Of a stretch of 54,459 bases of DNA, positions 1 through 7,639 are shown in pieces. Position numbers and translations under genes: made by a program. This DNA comes from Candidatus Harrisonbacteria bacterium RIFCSPLOWO2_01_FULL_44_18 (lineage in GTDB: Bacteria > Patescibacteriota > Minisyncoccia > UBA6257 > WO2-44-18). Numbering within the stretch: the first letter of the stretch is position 1; each line of letters begins with the position of its first letter. Under the pieces are notes generated by a model that did no database searches, was not told the origin of the DNA, and was given only the letters and a program-made list of their open reading frames with translations. Location: the NCBI GenBank assembly GCA_001817915.1, contig MHJJ01000008.1, forward strand, positions 1 to 54,459, read 5' to 3'.

Positions 1-129
1 AATATTTAAAAATTTTATTCAATGTTTATTTTATATTTTTATATGTCTTCTTTATCTTTATCTTTAATAACATTTTCATTATAACATGAGTTTTCGGACG
101 CAAAACAAAAAACTGTGGATAACTTTCTA

Positions 130-171
130 GATTTCGGAAACCGATAGAAGCATCTATCGGTTTCCGAAATC
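130..171. repeat. Palindromic repeat, 19 bp arms
   Basis: Arms GATTTCGGAAACCGATAGA and its exact complement are separated by 4 nt (AGCA). The palindrome is followed by CCCAAATATTGA, a tail also seen after other palindromes of different sequence in this window. Confidence 0.85.
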
Positions 172-205
172 CCAAATATTGATTAGTTCTGTTTGGATTC
201 AATTT

Positions 206-253
206 AAGGATTCCCGAAACCAATAGATACTTCTATTGGTTTCGGGAATCCTT
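206..253. repeat. Palindromic repeat, 22 bp arms
   Basis: Perfect 22 bp arms around a TACT loop; the core word is CCGAAACCAATAGA. It is followed by TAAATATTGA, the same kind of tail as at 171-183. The arm sequence is related to the palindrome at 311-352 and to the one at the end of rluD (26382-26410). Confidence 0.85.
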
Positions 254-283
254 AAATATTGACGGATTCAATCTGGGAATTTC

Positions 284-299
284 GGCGCCTGAAGGCGCC
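284..299. repeat. Short GC hairpin
   Basis: GGCGCC-TGAA-GGCGCC, a 6 bp stem with a tetraloop, lying between two larger palindromes. No T-run follows, so it is not a convincing terminator. Confidence 0.5.
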
Positions 300-309
300 A
301 ATCCCCAAT

Positions 310-1185
310 CTATTGATTCCCGAAACCAATATATTGGTTTCGGGAATCAATAGATGCGATAGGCACGCTGATATAAAATATCGCGCCGATGTTTTCATGA
401 GCCGGCGATTGAAACCAAATTTTGCCGCCCATTGCTTCAATTGCTGACTTGGCGATAAAAAGCCCCAGGCCGCTCCCTTCCGGCCTTAATTCTTTTGCCG
501 CTTCGCCGCGATAAAATTTCGTGAAAATTTTACTTTGTTCTTGTCCGTCTATGGCCGGACCGTCGTTATGAACCGAGATCACGTATTCATTTTCTTTTTT
601 ATCTGAAAAAACTCGCACTTTAGAATCTTTTGGCGCGTAAGTAATGGCATTGTCTAAAATATTTTTAAATGCTTCGGAAAAAATCTTTGGATCAAGCATA
701 ATTTCTTTAATTTCTTCGTCTTTTTGAAAAGTAATTTCTATTCCCTTAAAATCAGCGTGAGGTTTTAATATCGTGATTTCTTCTAAGATAAGATTTTCGA
801 AATTGGCCGGCTGAAGCTTAATGCTTAACGCTCCGGCTTCCATTTTGGAAACACTCAAAAGATCGTTAATTATCACGGCGAGATTTTCATTGAATTTTAA
901 AATTTCGGACAGCTTTTGTTTGTTTTCGTCGCTATTCTCCTTTTGAACCAGCAGCTCAAGGGCCCATTTCATTGACGCAAGAGGCGCGCGCAGCTGATGA
1001 GCGGCGATGGACAAATACTCAAGAGTTAATCTACCTCGTTTTTCTAAATCCTTGATTTTGTTGTTTAGTTCAATCTCTTTCCGCTTTGAATCTTTTTTAG
1101 AATTAAAAAACAGCAAAATCAAAACGCTTATCGCCGCCGCCGCGACTCCCAAAAAAACTAAATAGAAAATCTGGAAATTTATCAT
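310..1185 (-). CDS. Membrane-bound sensor histidine kinase (HisKA-HATPase)
   Basis: A 291-residue kinase of a two-component system, expected to autophosphorylate a histidine in response to an unknown signal. One membrane helix lies at about residues 5-27, followed by a short coiled linker. The dimerisation/phosphoacceptor helix carries the H-box SIAAHQLRAPLASMKW with His63. The ATPase domain shows an N-box (NILDNAITYAPKDS) and a GSGLGLFIAKSAIEAMGG G-box. There is no sensory domain and no response regulator next door, so the partner is unknown. The last about 11 residues come from a perfect palindrome, so the native end has probably been replaced. A TATAAT lies 9 bases upstream of the ATG. Confidence 0.9.
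   Translation of the reverse strand: MINFQIFYLVFLGVAAAAISVLILLFFNSKKDSKRKEIELNNKIKDLEKRGRLTLEYLSIAAHQLRAPLASMKWALELLVQKENSDENKQKLSEILKFNENLAVIINDLLSVSKMEAGALSIKLQPANFENLILEEITILKPHADFKGIEITFQKDEEIKEIMLDPKIFSEAFKNILDNAITYAPKDSKVRVFSDKKENEYVISVHNDGPAIDGQEQSKIFTKFYRGEAAKELRPEGSGLGLFIAKSAIEAMGGKIWFQSPAHENIGAIFYISVPIASIDSRNQYIGFGNQ
311..352. repeat. Perfect 42 bp palindrome encoding the kinase C-terminus
   Basis: A 21+21 bp palindrome without spacer. It overlaps the 3' end of the sensor kinase gene, encodes its last residues (SRNQYIGFGNQ) and supplies its TAG stop. A related palindrome ends rluD in the same way. Confidence 0.85.
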
Positions 1186-1202
1186 ATACTTTATATTATA
1201 TC

Positions 1203-1229
1203 AAAAAAGACCCGTTTTGGGTCTTTTTT
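1203..1229. terminator. Bidirectional intrinsic terminator
   Basis: AAAAAAGACCC-GTTTT-GGGTCTTTTTT lies between the pilin gene and the kinase gene, both on the minus strand. It can end the pilin transcript before the kinase gene. Confidence 0.85.
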
Positions 1230-1247
1230 GATACCTGACACAGATTT

Positions 1248-1679
1248 CTATCTCGTAACTGTGATTGTTTCACTCAACTCTGCCGATGGCGCGCTTACGG
1301 TAACTCTTCCGGTGGTAGCATCACGCGCAATGGTATAAAGCGTATTAGCGGCGGCGCCATTTGTTGGATCAGCTGGCAACGAAACTAAATAAGTCGGCGT
1401 AACGCAGACTCCTAAATTATACAACCCCGCGTCAGTCCCGATGTTAGTTGCTGTTGTCGGAAGCGCGAGACAGCTCGCGTCGGTTGGCCAGTTGCCGCGG
1501 TTATCGGCCAATCGCTGCCCAACGGCGTTTAATACGGTATTTACATTACTCCAGCGCTGAGTGTTGCGCGCTTGCGCGAATTGTCTAGCCGGGTTTAAGG
1601 CGACAATGACAACGGCCGCCAACACGGCGATAATACCGATAACAACTAATAATTCGATTAAAGTAAAACCTTTTTTCAT
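1248..1679 (-). CDS. Type IV prepilin (major pilin-like)
   Basis: A 143-residue protein with a classic class III signal: MKKG|FTLIELLVVIG, cleaved after Gly4 and N-methylated at Phe5 by a prepilin peptidase, then a hydrophobic helix to about residue 28. The C-terminal part is Ala/Thr-rich with two Cys (CLALP and GVCVTP) that could form the pilin disulfide. It is the best candidate for the major subunit of the pilus assembled by the PilB/PilC pair encoded upstream. A tight hairpin (1682-1698) sits directly before the ATG and no Shine-Dalgarno is visible. Confidence 0.88.
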   Translation of the reverse strand: MKKGFTLIELLVVIGIIAVLAAVVIVALNPARQFAQARNTQRWSNVNTVLNAVGQRLADNRGNWPTDASCLALPTTATNIGTDAGLYNLGVCVTPTYLVSLPADPTNGAAANTLYTIARDATTGRVTVSAPSAELSETITVTR

Positions 1680-1681
1680 TC

Positions 1682-1828
1682 CGTTTGCTTCGCAAACGCG
1701 CAGACCTCGTTGACTAAACGCCGACTTCGCGGAATTTTTTCTGCGTTAATCCGCGTAAAGCCCGCGTTTTTCCGCGCATTGTACGAAGTACAATAACTCG
1801 ACCTTTCAAAAACTACAAACTTATTATA
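1682..1828 (-). repeat. GCGGA-word tract and hairpins upstream of the pilin gene
   Basis: This 150-base gap between two pilus genes holds a hairpin CGTTTGC-TTC-GCAAACG (1682-1698), then words such as GCCGACTTCGCGGA, CTGCGTTAATCCGCGTAAAG and CCGCGTTTTTCCGCG, and the hairpin TTGTACGAAGTACAA. The words match those flanking the two GxxExxY elements and the RluD insert, so the tract may be a small derivative or relic of that element. Confidence 0.6.
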
Positions 1829-2665
1829 TCAAAACTTAACCACTTCTTCTAGGAAAACTGTGGATAACCCCGAGCCGTTCACCGTCAGCTTCAGATTCGT
1901 GGCGGCGCCGCTTACTTGAGCCCGACTCTTAATAATCTTGTTGGGGGGTAGGGATTCGATCGGCAATATAGAACATTGATATAAATCAAGAATCCGGGTT
2001 TCATTGCCGGCATAATTAATATTTTCGGCTAGTTTTAAACGGGCGTACTCAAGGCAAGTTCGCGCCAAAAAATAACTGGTCTTTTTGTGATAAAAATCTA
2101 AGTTGTTAAAACGAGTCAGAAAGGCCGAGGAGCCCAAAACCGCGGCTATGACTAAAATCAAAAGAGATAAAATTATTGAGGTGGTGATGGCGATAAATCC
2201 CATATTTTTAGAAGCGGACTGACGCGGATCAGTCGAGTTATAGAAGCGGATTGACGCGAATTCCGACTTCCTGGCCTTATCGTAAATACGACGCTTTATC
2301 TCTAATTTACGACTTCCAAAATTGATCAAAAATCCTAATTTATATCTAGCGCTTTCTAAGTAACGCCAGAATTGTCTATCGTCCTCTTTAGTAAGAAACG
2401 GTTTTACCTTTAGTTCGATAAGGATTTTATCTTCCACAATAATATCTGGCACATAAACACCGATTTTCTCATCTCTATGAAATATATTTATTTTCTTTTG
2501 ACTGTTTACTTTCAATCCTTTGTATTCTAATTCCTTAACTAAGGCCTTGTTAATCATTGATTCTTTAAAATCTCCTCCAAACTTCTTATATAATTCAAAG
2601 CAGGCCCCTCGAATAATGTAGCTGATATCCTCATATAATAATTTTTCTCCGGTTCTGGTTGCCAT
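1829..2665 (-). CDS. GxxExxY nuclease-like domain fused in frame to a pilus minor protein
   Basis: A 278-residue chimera. Residues about 9-134 form a GxxExxY-family (PDDEXK_3-type) domain: LLYEDISYIIRGACFELYKK, a degenerate signature (DFKESMI instead of GxxExxY), then the nuclease core PDIIVEDKILIELK with the Asp and E-x-K intact, and GFLINFGSRKLEIKR. Residues 135-154 are translated terminal repeat. Residues 155-278 are a PilX-like minor pilus protein starting MGFIAITTSIILSLL, with one hydrophobic segment and a variable periplasmic part. That Met (2203) is a likely original start. The fusion is open throughout. Whether one polypeptide or two is made is unknown. Confidence 0.75.
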   Translation of the reverse strand: MATRTGEKLLYEDISYIIRGACFELYKKFGGDFKESMINKALVKELEYKGLKVNSQKKINIFHRDEKIGVYVPDIIVEDKILIELKVKPFLTKEDDRQFWRYLESARYKLGFLINFGSRKLEIKRRIYDKARKSEFASIRFYNSTDPRQSASKNMGFIAITTSIILSLLILVIAAVLGSSAFLTRFNNLDFYHKKTSYFLARTCLEYARLKLAENINYAGNETRILDLYQCSILPIESLPPNKIIKSRAQVSGAATNLKLTVNGSGLSTVFLEEVVKF

Positions 2666-2723
2666 ACTTTCCGCGTGTATCCGCTTCTATAATTTCCCGC
2701 AGATCCGCGTATATCCGCTTCTA
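2209..2723 (-). mobile_element. GxxExxY element, copy 1, with about 54 bp terminal inverted repeats
   Basis: The GxxExxY reading frame is bracketed by imperfect inverted repeats of about 54 bp. Each arm holds two copies of TAGAAGCGGAt-NN-ACGCGGA: left arm 2670-2723, right arm 2209-2262. The outermost TAG is the stop codon of the upstream prepilin gene, and the inner side runs open into the downstream pilus gene. The element is 515 bp, almost the same length as the copy in lepA. I see no clear target-site duplication. Confidence 0.75.
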
Positions 2724-3260
2724 TTTAACAATAATTGTGGCATCAATCGAGGTAGACGCGCTTGCGTTAAATAATGTCCCCGTAATTCGAAGGGCGCTTT
2801 GGCCGGAAAAATTCAAATGCTCAAAAATCAAGTTAGTGGTTGAAGCGTAGTTATTGGTCAAAGGAACGGGCAGTCCCCCGCCGCTTGATAATCTTACTGC
2901 TCCGCCATCGGCATCCACAACGAGCGGATTTTGCGCGAAATTTAATTTATTCACCGATAAAGTGTTGCCGGAACCGCCGAGCGGCGGACTATTTATCGTA
3001 TCGGCGCTATTTAAAATCCAGTCAAGCTTTTGAATCAAAAATCTTTGATTTTCATTTATTTCCCGCTGATTCCTTAGACGGCCGCTAAAATCAATCATCT
3101 GATAAACGACCGAAAGAGATACGGTAATAAAACCGGCAACAATGGCGGCATAAATCAACGTTTCAATTAACGTAAATCCCGTTGTTTTTCGTATATTCAT
3201 AAATTTTTCGCTCCGACTTTGTCGAGAGTCCTCGGTGAAATCGGGATATTTCGTAGCCAT
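2721..3260 (-). CDS. Prepilin-like minor pilus protein
   Basis: Up to 179 residues. The processing site is RKTTG|FTLIETLIYAAIVAG with the conserved Glu, followed by a hydrophobic helix, a QRFLIQKLDWIL amphipathic stretch typical of PilW/PulJ-like minor pilins, and a Ser/Thr-rich tail. Two starts are possible. The ATG at 3258-3260 overlaps the stop of the upstream gene (TAATG) and gives a 20-residue extra leader read from a repeat (see 3200-3250). The ATG at 3200 (MNIRKTTGFTL) gives a normal short leader. The stop TAG is the first triplet of the GxxExxY element's terminal repeat. Confidence 0.85.
   Translation of the reverse strand: MATKYPDFTEDSRQSRSEKFMNIRKTTGFTLIETLIYAAIVAGFITVSLSVVYQMIDFSGRLRNQREINENQRFLIQKLDWILNSADTINSPPLGGSGNTLSVNKLNFAQNPLVVDADGGAVRLSSGGGLPVPLTNNYASTTNLIFEHLNFSGQSALRITGTLFNASASTSIDATIIVK
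3203..3255. repeat. Hairpin repeat shared with the tRNA region
   Basis: The plus strand reads TTCGCTCCGACTTTGTCGAGA then GTCCTCG and AAATCGGGATATTTC. The same modules (TTCGCTCCGA, TCGAGAGTCCTCGA, AATCGGGA) occur inside the disrupted tRNA at 16377-16438. Here the repeat is translated as the N-terminal extension of the prepilin-like protein. Confidence 0.6.
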
Positions 3261-4699
3261 TATTGCGAAGTGATTATTCTTAACGCGTCGTTGCTGCGGA
3301 TGGACATAAAAATTTTGTTGTCGGCAAAATCGATGCCCGTGCCAAGCTGGGGTAAATTCAAAGAAGCATACTCGGTTATGCTGTCAGGGTTGGCAATGTT
3401 AAGAATAATAAATTCTTTAGTGCTGTTGGCGGTGGCTAGAAAAGCTAGATTTCCGGTGACGCAAACTATATCATTAACATCTCCGTTGGTTGAGAATGAC
3501 GAGCGAATATACATCTGATCGGTAGTAGTCGCGCCAACTACAATAAATTTATTACCTTCGTTTCCAACGAGCAAATCACCCGGCAATTGAAAACTGACCG
3601 AGATATCCTCGGCGCCGTCTCTAAGATCGTGGGTGCCGATTAAATTCGGCGTTAAGGGGTTAATTACGTCAAATACCCAAATATCGTCGTCCGAATCCTC
3701 GCTGACCGCGTAAAGCTTTCGATTAGCATAAGTAAAATCATTGACATCGCCGCCGACAGCCGTTTGACTGATGATGCCCGGCAAACCAGGATTGCTCACA
3801 TCCACAAAAACAATTTCGTAAGAAGCGCCGTCTTTTCTGCCTACTGCCGCAACATTAGAATTGGGAATCGCCAAAACACTTAGAGCATCGGCGCTGCCTG
3901 ACAAATTTAAAAAGCCCGCCTCCGACGTGTTGGGCGGATCGACAATATTAAAAATGGCCAATTCACGGGAATCGTTACTTGAAGCGGCGTAGAGATAATT
4001 GTCTTTCAAAAACAAAGCGCTGATGCCGCCGCTGCCGATATCAATTTGCCTGACTAGCGCCGGCGCGGCCGGATTGCCGACGTTAAAAACAAGCAGATCC
4101 GGCTTGCTTCCGCTTGACGCCGTCGCGCTGACAAACACATATGGCAATTTAACCGCCACGTCCGTGCCTTCATTGCCGGGGCCAATATCGGCGGAACCAA
4201 TAACTTGCGGACTAGCCCAATTACCGCTTAAAAGATCAGCGCCGCAGCCGCCAACAAGAGGATTTTTCCAATTAGTCAACTGCTCCACTAATTCCACTTT
4301 CTGCGCGCGCGCGGGATCGGTTTGCCAAGTAATGGTTGTGCTAGCTTTTTTAGTGTTGGCGTTAATGGTGGAAATATTAACCTTTCGCGTGAATATGTCT
4401 TTGACATCGGAATCCCCGGAAAATTGCCACTGGCCGCCGATAAATATTAAACCGTGCTCGCCTTCGGTTAGTTCATCCCAATTCCGTTCTTTTATTGAAC
4501 GCGCCGCCTCCAGGCCCTCCGAAGCGCGCTCAAGGGCCAATTGAGAATTGAAACTGTCAACGGACAATGACTGTCCGCCAAAAAATAAAAAAATCGCCGC
4601 CGCGCTGGTAATCACAAAAATTGCCATAGCTGCCAAAATTTCAACTAGACTCTGCCCGTCATTAGTTTTTAGTTTATAGTTTTTAGTTTTTAGTTTCAT
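3260..4699 (-). CDS. Pilin-like N-terminus fused to LVIVD-type beta-propeller
   Basis: A 479-residue protein. After a repeat-derived leader (KLKTKNYKLKTND) comes GQSLVEILAAMAIFVITSAA, a pilin-like N-terminal helix with the conserved Glu. Residues about 45-160 look like a minor pilin body. From about 160 to the end there are repeated blades of the type LLVFNVGNPAAPALV, LAIFNIVDPP and IWVFDVINPLTPNLIG, matching the LVIVD repeat that builds beta-propellers on surface proteins. Such a protein could sit at the pilus tip as an adhesin; this is inference. It starts one base after the next upstream pilin gene ends and its stop overlaps the next ATG, so it is in the pilus operon. Confidence 0.8.
   Translation of the reverse strand: MKLKTKNYKLKTNDGQSLVEILAAMAIFVITSAAAIFLFFGGQSLSVDSFNSQLALERASEGLEAARSIKERNWDELTEGEHGLIFIGGQWQFSGDSDVKDIFTRKVNISTINANTKKASTTITWQTDPARAQKVELVEQLTNWKNPLVGGCGADLLSGNWASPQVIGSADIGPGNEGTDVAVKLPYVFVSATASSGSKPDLLVFNVGNPAAPALVRQIDIGSGGISALFLKDNYLYAASSNDSRELAIFNIVDPPNTSEAGFLNLSGSADALSVLAIPNSNVAAVGRKDGASYEIVFVDVSNPGLPGIISQTAVGGDVNDFTYANRKLYAVSEDSDDDIWVFDVINPLTPNLIGTHDLRDGAEDISVSFQLPGDLLVGNEGNKFIVVGATTTDQMYIRSSFSTNGDVNDIVCVTGNLAFLATANSTKEFIILNIANPDSITEYASLNLPQLGTGIDFADNKIFMSIRSNDALRIITSQ
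4664..4699 (-). repeat. AAACTAAAAACT word repeat at a gene start
   Basis: The 5' end of the gene consists of repeats of (T)AAACTAAAAACTA, translated as KLKTKNYKLKT. The same word forms the start of the next upstream gene (5113-5155). Confidence 0.75.
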
Positions 4700-5155
4700 T
4701 TAAAAACTAATCGTCCCTTCTGAATTAATATAAACATTGGCGCTTCTTTGTCCTCGGCTAAAGACGTAAGTCGTGGAAGCGGTTTGTCCAGAAAGAGAAG
4801 CGAACACTAATTCTGCCGGTCCGTTGATATTAATATTGCCGTCTCTGGTGAAAATTCTGTCTTGGAAAATATCCCGACCCGCGTAGCTTGGCCCCTGAAA
4901 AATTACAAATTGATTTGGGGCCGCGTAAACGCCGTGCGGCGATTCATTGCGATTAGTCATTGCCGAATTGCGCGCCTGTTCCAAAACCGCGACAAAAGTA
5001 TTTACTTCCGAATCAAATTGGTAAGCGGTATAAAAATTCCAGCTTATCGGCAAGCCAATGGCAAAAATTACGGCCAAAATTCCTATCACAATGAGAATTT
5101 CAAAAATCGTAAATCCTGAAGTTTTTAGCTTTAAGCTTTTAGTTTTTAGTTTCAT
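4700..5155 (-). CDS. Prepilin-like protein (GspH/FimT type)
   Basis: 151 residues. The leader MKLKTKSLKLKTSG ends at G|FTIFEILIVIGILAVIFA, the type III signal and hydrophobic spine. The body (AYQFDSEVNTFVAVLEQARNSAMTNRN) resembles the GspH/FimT minor pseudopilin family, where this helix precedes a beta-sheet domain; the rest is beta-rich (QFVIFQGPSYAGRD, TTYVFSRGQRSANV). The leader is encoded by an AAACTAAAAGCTTAAA word repeat. The start overlaps the end of pilC by 4 bases, so translation is probably coupled. Confidence 0.85.
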   Translation of the reverse strand: MKLKTKSLKLKTSGFTIFEILIVIGILAVIFAIGLPISWNFYTAYQFDSEVNTFVAVLEQARNSAMTNRNESPHGVYAAPNQFVIFQGPSYAGRDIFQDRIFTRDGNININGPAELVFASLSGQTASTTYVFSRGQRSANVYINSEGTISF

Positions 5156-6222
5156 CTTCCGATCGTCTGAGTCGCTTGATAAATCGGGCTAATGATGGAG
5201 ATTGCCACAAATCCGACTATTAATCCCAAAGTAACCATCATAATCGGCTCTAAAACATTGGAAAGATTTTTGGCGGCGTCCCCTACTTCGTTTTCATAAA
5301 ATTCCGATAAGTACAGCAAGGTCTCGCTCAGATTGCCGGTGTTTTCGCCTACGGCGATCATATTGGCCAGCATTGGCGGAAAAAGATTCGGCCGGCTTGA
5401 TAAATATTTAGAAATAAGTTCGCCTTTCTGGATATTAACCGCCGCCGTTTTCAATTCTTTCACGTAAACCAAATTAGATAATGTCTCCGATGTTATATCC
5501 AGCGATTCAACAATCTTTATGCCGCTTTTTAAAAGCAATCCGAGGGTGCGGGTAAAATTGGCCATATTAACATTGCGCGCCATTTTCCCCAAAATCGGCG
5601 TACGCAGCAAAAACCAATGATAATAAAATTTAACCGTTTTTATTTTTAAAAGCAGCCAGAAAGCTAAAATGGCGGCGGCGGCAACAGCCAATACCAGCAC
5701 GCCTCTCTGCGTCAAAAGATTACTTATGGCAATCAACAATTTAGTAGTGGCCGGCAATTTAACGTTAAGACTGGCGAAAACCGGCAAAATTTTCGGAAAG
5801 ACAAAAACGATAAGCATGCCGACAACTCCAAAAGTAGCCGCTAAAATAACAATCGGGTACACCATGGCGCCGATGACTTTGCGCCGCAATTCGGCTTTTT
5901 TGCTTAATTCTTCCGAAAGAAAATTTAAATTTTCCGGCAAAATTCCGCCGGTTTCCCCCACTCTGATAATGTTGACAAAAAGATTGCCGAAAACATCCTG
6001 ATATTTCTCCAAACTTTTGGATAAAAACTGTCCGTTGTTAATATCCGCAGCGACATCTTTTAAAATTTTTGCCAAAGACCGGGACCCCGTTTGTTTTTGC
6101 AACATTGTTATCGCGTCTAAAAGCGGCATGCCCGCCTTAATCATTATGGAAAGATGCCGCGCGAAAATCATCTTCTCCTGCAAAGGAACTCTCAAAAATA
6201 AATTTTTAGAAAAACTAGTCAT
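5152..6222 (-). CDS. pilC: Type IV pilus assembly inner-membrane platform protein PilC
   Basis: 356 residues, GspF/PilC family, with two homologous T2SSF domains at about residues 20-140 and 220-345. The markers FARHLSIMIKAGMPLLDAI and FTRTLGLLLKSGIKIVESL are the first helices of each repeat, and VGETGG and VGENTGNL mark their ends. There are three membrane helices (about 120-142, 170-192 and 322-345). It forms the membrane platform that couples PilB ATP hydrolysis to pilin polymerisation. It overlaps pilB by 8 bases. Confidence 0.95.
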   Translation of the reverse strand: MTSFSKNLFLRVPLQEKMIFARHLSIMIKAGMPLLDAITMLQKQTGSRSLAKILKDVAADINNGQFLSKSLEKYQDVFGNLFVNIIRVGETGGILPENLNFLSEELSKKAELRRKVIGAMVYPIVILAATFGVVGMLIVFVFPKILPVFASLNVKLPATTKLLIAISNLLTQRGVLVLAVAAAAILAFWLLLKIKTVKFYYHWFLLRTPILGKMARNVNMANFTRTLGLLLKSGIKIVESLDITSETLSNLVYVKELKTAAVNIQKGELISKYLSSRPNLFPPMLANMIAVGENTGNLSETLLYLSEFYENEVGDAAKNLSNVLEPIMMVTLGLIVGFVAISIISPIYQATQTIGR

Positions 6223-7507
6223 GTATGACTCTTAAAATTTCTTCCACGGTGGTAATTCCCACCAATGCTTTTTGAACGCCATCTTCCAGCATAGGGGTCA
6301 TGCCATTTTTAACGGCGATTTTTTGAATTTCACCGGCATCCGCTCTGCGCATTAACGCTTCTCGAACTTCATCATTCACTTCCAAAACTTCGTGAATGCC
6401 AATGCGTCCTTTATAACCGCTGCGATCGCAGGAATCGCATCCTTTCCCCGCATAAAATTCCATATCGCGATTCAGGGTTCCCGGGGATAAAACCTCTGCC
6501 AAACTCGTAAATTCATCTTCGGTGATTTTCTTTTTTTCTTTACATCCGGAACAAATTCTTCTCACTAATCTCTGCCCGATGGCGATATTTACCGTTGAGG
6601 CAATCAAAAACGGCTCTATTTTCATATCAAGAAGACGCGGCAAAGTTGTGGCGGCGTCGTTAGTGTGCAATGTCGAAAGCAGTAAATGGCCGGTCAAGGC
6701 GGCGTTAACCGCGATGCCGGCGGTTTCTTCGTCTCGTATCTCGCCCACCATAACGATATTCGGATCCTGACGCAAAATTGATCGCAATCCCGTCGCGAAA
6801 GTCAGACCAGTGCGGGAATTAATCTGAATTTGTTCTATGCCCTCGACGGAATATTCTATCGGATCCTCAATGGTGACTATGGAAACATCCGGTATATTCA
6901 AAATTTTAATAATGGTGTAAAGAGTGGTGGTCTTGCCCGAACCGGTCGGTCCGGTCGCAAGAATCATTCCGTAGGGTTTTTTTATGGCCCTCTCAATTTT
7001 GGCGCGATCTTTGGGAGAAAAACCCAAACTTTCCAGCGTAAACTCTTCGGCTTGTTGGGCCAAAAGACGCATCACCGCGTTTTCGCCGTAATAAGTTGGG
7101 GCGATTGAAAGCCTAACATCCACGTAAACGCCCGGCTGGACAAGCGTTTTAAACCTGCCGTCTTGAGCGGCTTGGTGTTCATCGGTTCTTAACCCGGAAA
7201 GCACTTTCAGTCGGGTGATGATTTCAGATTGCCATTCTTTAGAAAAAATAAAAGTATCGTGCAAAACTCCGTCAATCCGAAGCCGAACTCTCACTTTAGT
7301 AGTTTCCGGATCTATATGGATATCGGAAGCTCTAAGCCGATATGCATACCGGAGCAAGGCGTCAACCAAACGGATAATGGACATTTCGCCTCCCTCAAGC
7401 AATTCCTTTTCAGTTAATATCAATCCGGCCAATTTTTTATTTTCTCCGGCCGCCGCGCTTTTTTCCGCCAGAGGCGGACGCGCCTTTGACACAGAAGATT
7501 TTTCCAT
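6215..7507 (-). CDS. pilB: Type IV pilus extension ATPase PilB (GspE family)
   Basis: 430 residues, shorter than usual (about 560) because the N-terminal MshEN-type domain is absent; the protein begins close to the N1 domain (RASDIHIDPETTKVRVRLRI). It carries Walker A GPTGSGKTTT, the Asp box TIEDPIEY, Walker B IVMVGEIRDEETA, the His box LLLSTLHTNDA, and the tetracysteine zinc site CSGC...CDSC. It powers pilin assembly through PilC. It is the first gene of the minus-strand pilus operon. No retraction ATPase (PilT) is seen in the window. Confidence 0.95.
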   Translation of the reverse strand: MEKSSVSKARPPLAEKSAAAGENKKLAGLILTEKELLEGGEMSIIRLVDALLRYAYRLRASDIHIDPETTKVRVRLRIDGVLHDTFIFSKEWQSEIITRLKVLSGLRTDEHQAAQDGRFKTLVQPGVYVDVRLSIAPTYYGENAVMRLLAQQAEEFTLESLGFSPKDRAKIERAIKKPYGMILATGPTGSGKTTTLYTIIKILNIPDVSIVTIEDPIEYSVEGIEQIQINSRTGLTFATGLRSILRQDPNIVMVGEIRDEETAGIAVNAALTGHLLLSTLHTNDAATTLPRLLDMKIEPFLIASTVNIAIGQRLVRRICSGCKEKKKITEDEFTSLAEVLSPGTLNRDMEFYAGKGCDSCDRSGYKGRIGIHEVLEVNDEVREALMRRADAGEIQKIAVKNGMTPMLEDGVQKALVGITTVEEILRVIHD

Positions 7508-7508
7508 A

Positions 7509-7639
7509 TCAGGTTAGTAGAAACTCAATTATATTAATTCAAGCAATCGAGTTTTCACTACCTGGCATACCAGGTTAGTAAAAAACTTAGTTGCCTCTAT
7601 AATTATAATATGATTTACTGCGATTACCAACTATAATAT
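7509..7639. other. Intergenic repeats before tRNA-Gln
   Basis: CAGGTTAGTAGAAACTC, then CGAGTTTTCACTACCTGG and a second CCAGGTTAGTAAAAA, form overlapping inverted and direct copies. A TATAAT (7632-7637) lies just upstream of the tRNA, but I cannot assign a good -35 box. Confidence 0.45.

Larger units (their letters stand above)
1..309. other. Left-edge intergenic region with stacked palindromes
   Basis: I see no gene here. The stretch is AT-rich for the first 110 bases and then carries three perfect inverted repeats (130-171, 206-253, 284-299), with a fourth at 311-352 running into the kinase gene. Short open frames on both strands are by-products of the palindromes. Confidence 0.6.

Noticed and set aside
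5669-6001. Plus-strand frames within the pilus operon
   Set aside because: Antisense shadows of pilC and pilB, which have full-length domain matches.
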